Program-made: the position numbers and the translations under genes
Shown: one piece after another, positions 62,909-64,000 of the stretch
How positions within the stretch are numbered: position 1 is the stretch's first letter
Layout of the letters: each line of letters starts with the position of its first letter
The notes under the pieces: model-generated
What the model was told of the DNA's origin: nothing
Databases searched by the model: none
Seen by the model: only the letters and a program-made list of their open reading frames with translations
Assembly: GCF_947495725.1 (NCBI RefSeq)
Contig: NZ_CANLZZ010000001.1
Location: forward strand, 844,528 to 908,527
Length of the DNA: 64,000 nucleotides
DNA from: an uncultured Lutibacter sp.
GTDB lineage: Bacteria; Bacteroidota; Bacteroidia; Flavobacteriales; Flavobacteriaceae
Direction: 5' to 3'

Positions 62909-63389
62909 GAGATTTGCATTATTTTTAATAGGAGTTTTTACAATGTTAAATGTAAACGCACAAATGGTATTTACAGGAAATAAAGCTCCAGATTTTAATT
63001 TATATAATTTAAAAGGAGAAAAAACTTCACTAGATAGCTATGCCAATAAAATTGTTGTAATTAAAATGTGGTTTACAACTTGTGCGCCTTGTATACAAGA
63101 AATTCCAAAAGTTAATAAATTAGTTGAAAAATATAAAAATAATAAGGATGTTGTTTTTATTGCACCTGCTCCAAACGATAAAAAAACATTGAAAAAGTTT
63201 TTGCGAAAAGTAGACTTTGATTATCAGGTAATGTCCAGTTCTTATGAAATGCTAAAAGTTTACAATCCAGTTAAATTATATCCTTCACATGTTATTATAA
63301 ATAAACAAGGAATAATATCATATGTATTAGAAGGTTCATCGGAAAATATTGATGAATTATTAACAACAGAAATTGAAAAATTACTTTAA
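62901..63389 (+). CDS. TlpA-like disulfide reductase
   Basis: 162 residues. Signal peptide (NKRFALFLIGVFTMLNVNAQ) and a complete single thioredoxin domain: APDFNLYNLKGEKTSLDSY, active site WFTTCAPCIQEIPKV with Cys at about 61 and 64, and VKLYPSHVIINKQG with cis-Pro. Soluble in the periplasm or anchored by an uncut signal. Starts 8 bases inside the thioredoxin-LysM gene, so the two are made together. It ends base-to-base against the convergent YraN gene. Confidence 0.92.
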   Translation: MNKRFALFLIGVFTMLNVNAQMVFTGNKAPDFNLYNLKGEKTSLDSYANKIVVIKMWFTTCAPCIQEIPKVNKLVEKYKNNKDVVFIAPAPNDKKTLKKFLRKVDFDYQVMSSSYEMLKVYNPVKLYPSHVIINKQGIISYVLEGSSENIDELLTTEIEKLL

Positions 63390-63749
63390 TTAAAAATATA
63401 AAAAAGCATCTTCTAAATGTTCTATTTTAGAAGTATTTTTGTTTTCAATAATTGCTATAATATCAAATCTAACTTCTACATCTAAATCCTTAGAAACTAC
63501 ATATTCATTTAAAGCTTCAACTAATAATTGAATTTTTTTTTGATTTACAAAATCTTGTGGATTTCCAAAGTAATTAGAAGTTCTTGTTTTTACCTCTACT
63601 GCAATTAAAATATCATTTTTTATAGCAATAATATCAACTTCAGCTTTTTTAAATCGCCAATTGCGTTCCAAAATTTTGTAGTTATTTTTTTGAAGAAATT
63701 CAACTGCTAGTTGTTCTCCTTTTTCACCTAAATCGTTGTGTGTAGCCAT
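63390..63749 (-). CDS. YraN family (UPF0102) nuclease-fold protein
   Basis: 119 residues, normal length. The restriction-endonuclease-like fold shows in GEKGEQLAVEFLQKNNYKILERNWR at the start, EVDIIAIKNDILIAVEVKTRTSNYFGNP with the catalytic-type Asp and Glu-x-Lys, and a C-terminal helix pair. The role is unknown in most bacteria. It meets the TlpA gene with no gap and its start lies 14 bases from the repeat array, which must therefore sit in or near its promoter. Confidence 0.92.
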   Translation of the reverse strand: MATHNDLGEKGEQLAVEFLQKNNYKILERNWRFKKAEVDIIAIKNDILIAVEVKTRTSNYFGNPQDFVNQKKIQLLVEALNEYVVSKDLDVEVRFDIIAIIENKNTSKIEHLEDAFLYF

Positions 63750-63762
63750 TTTTTTGTTTTTT

Positions 63763-64000
63763 TATCATTCTAATCAATAGGAAGAACCTCACGTTTTGAT
63801 TGAAAACAGATTCTTCATTACGTTGCTCTTCATTCAGAAAGACAGTTTACGAGTGTCATTCTGAGCGGTAGCGAAGAATCTCATGTATTGCTTAGCAGAA
63901 GATTCTTCATTCCGTTGCTCTCCATTCAGAATGACAGATTACAAGTGTCATTCTGAGCGGTAGCGAAGAATCTCATGTATTGCTTAGCAGAAGATTCTTC
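63763..64000. repeat. tandem array of 92-base hairpin-forming repeats, cut by the window edge
   Basis: Three units are visible: a degenerate one from 63763, a good one from 63854 and an incomplete one from 63946, repeating at 91-92 bases. Each full unit starts TGTCATTCTGAGCGGTAGCG and carries the inverse TCAGAATGACA about 70 bases later, with inner arms GAAGAATC and GATTCTTC, so the unit folds as a long hairpin. Sequences of this kind (GTCATTCTGAGCG...GAAGAATC) are, from memory, scattered in intergenic regions of many bacteria. No transposase seen; the array continues past the right edge. Confidence 0.9.

Noticed and set aside
63763..64000. CRISPR array
   Set aside because: The repeated unit is the whole 92 bases with inner dyad symmetry; there are no unique spacers between short identical repeats and no cas genes.

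Overview
This window is AT-rich (roughly two thirds A+T by eye) and reads as chromosomal DNA from a member of the Bacteroidota, most likely a marine Flavobacteriaceae. The signs are a PorP/SprF-type type IX secretion/gliding protein, SusC/SusD proteins, a complete Bat aerotolerance operon, several TlpA-like thioredoxin lipoproteins, almost no Shine-Dalgarno sequences, and many promoters matching the Bacteroidota consensus TTG-N17-25-TAnnTTTG. I cannot name the genus from sequence alone. Nothing looks like a prophage, plasmid or insertion sequence, and I found no CRISPR array.

Layout. 1-1.9 kb: end of a PorP/SprF gene and an OmpA/PD40 protein, probably the tail of a gliding/T9SS adhesin cluster lying to the left. 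2-6.6 kb (minus strand): mfd, a DMT transporter and a small unknown gene. 6.7-8.4 kb: two TerB-fold paralogues and an outer-membrane barrel. 8.5-21.3 kb: an AddA-like helicase-nuclease, kbl, a calcium-binding-repeat OmpA protein, an AddB-like nuclease, and a tight run of hydrolase, GNAT, MATE, enoyl-CoA hydratase, small membrane protein and QueD/PTPS. 21.3-23.8 kb: pth, rplY and prs (minus strand) and a tRNA-Leu(CAA).

23.9-36.8 kb is a sucrose/fructan utilisation locus. It has a LacI-type regulator with two tandem operators, a sugar porter, a GH32 lipoprotein, SusC and SusD, then a separate transcript with GH13 sucrose phosphorylase, a second MFS transporter and a PfkB fructokinase. Sucrose or fructan can apparently be hydrolysed outside the cytoplasm, or sucrose can be taken up whole and split by phosphate to save energy.

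36.9-41.2 kb is a signalling island and the part most likely to hold something undescribed. It has a 46-codon minus-strand ORF ending at a bidirectional terminator, a LytTR regulator whose receiver phospho-acceptor is Asn rather than Asp, a 54-residue lipoprotein, a TPR sensor kinase without an ATG start, and its response regulator. 41.5-49.6 kb: DsbD, a TlpA thioredoxin, a class V aminotransferase-fold protein, HupE/UreJ, dCMP deaminase, a CtpA-type protease and an LpxH-like phosphatase. 49.8-59.2 kb: moxR, DUF58, an atypical two-part membrane protein and batA, batB, two batC-like genes, batD, batE. 59.2-63.7 kb: three more thioredoxin-fold proteins (one fused to LysM), CvpA, a conserved unknown gene and YraN. 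The right edge holds a 92-bp tandem array of hairpin-forming repeats.

Start codons were moved from the longest frame where a promoter, a signal peptide or family alignment argued for it; this is stated in each entry. All family calls come from reading motifs, not from database searches.
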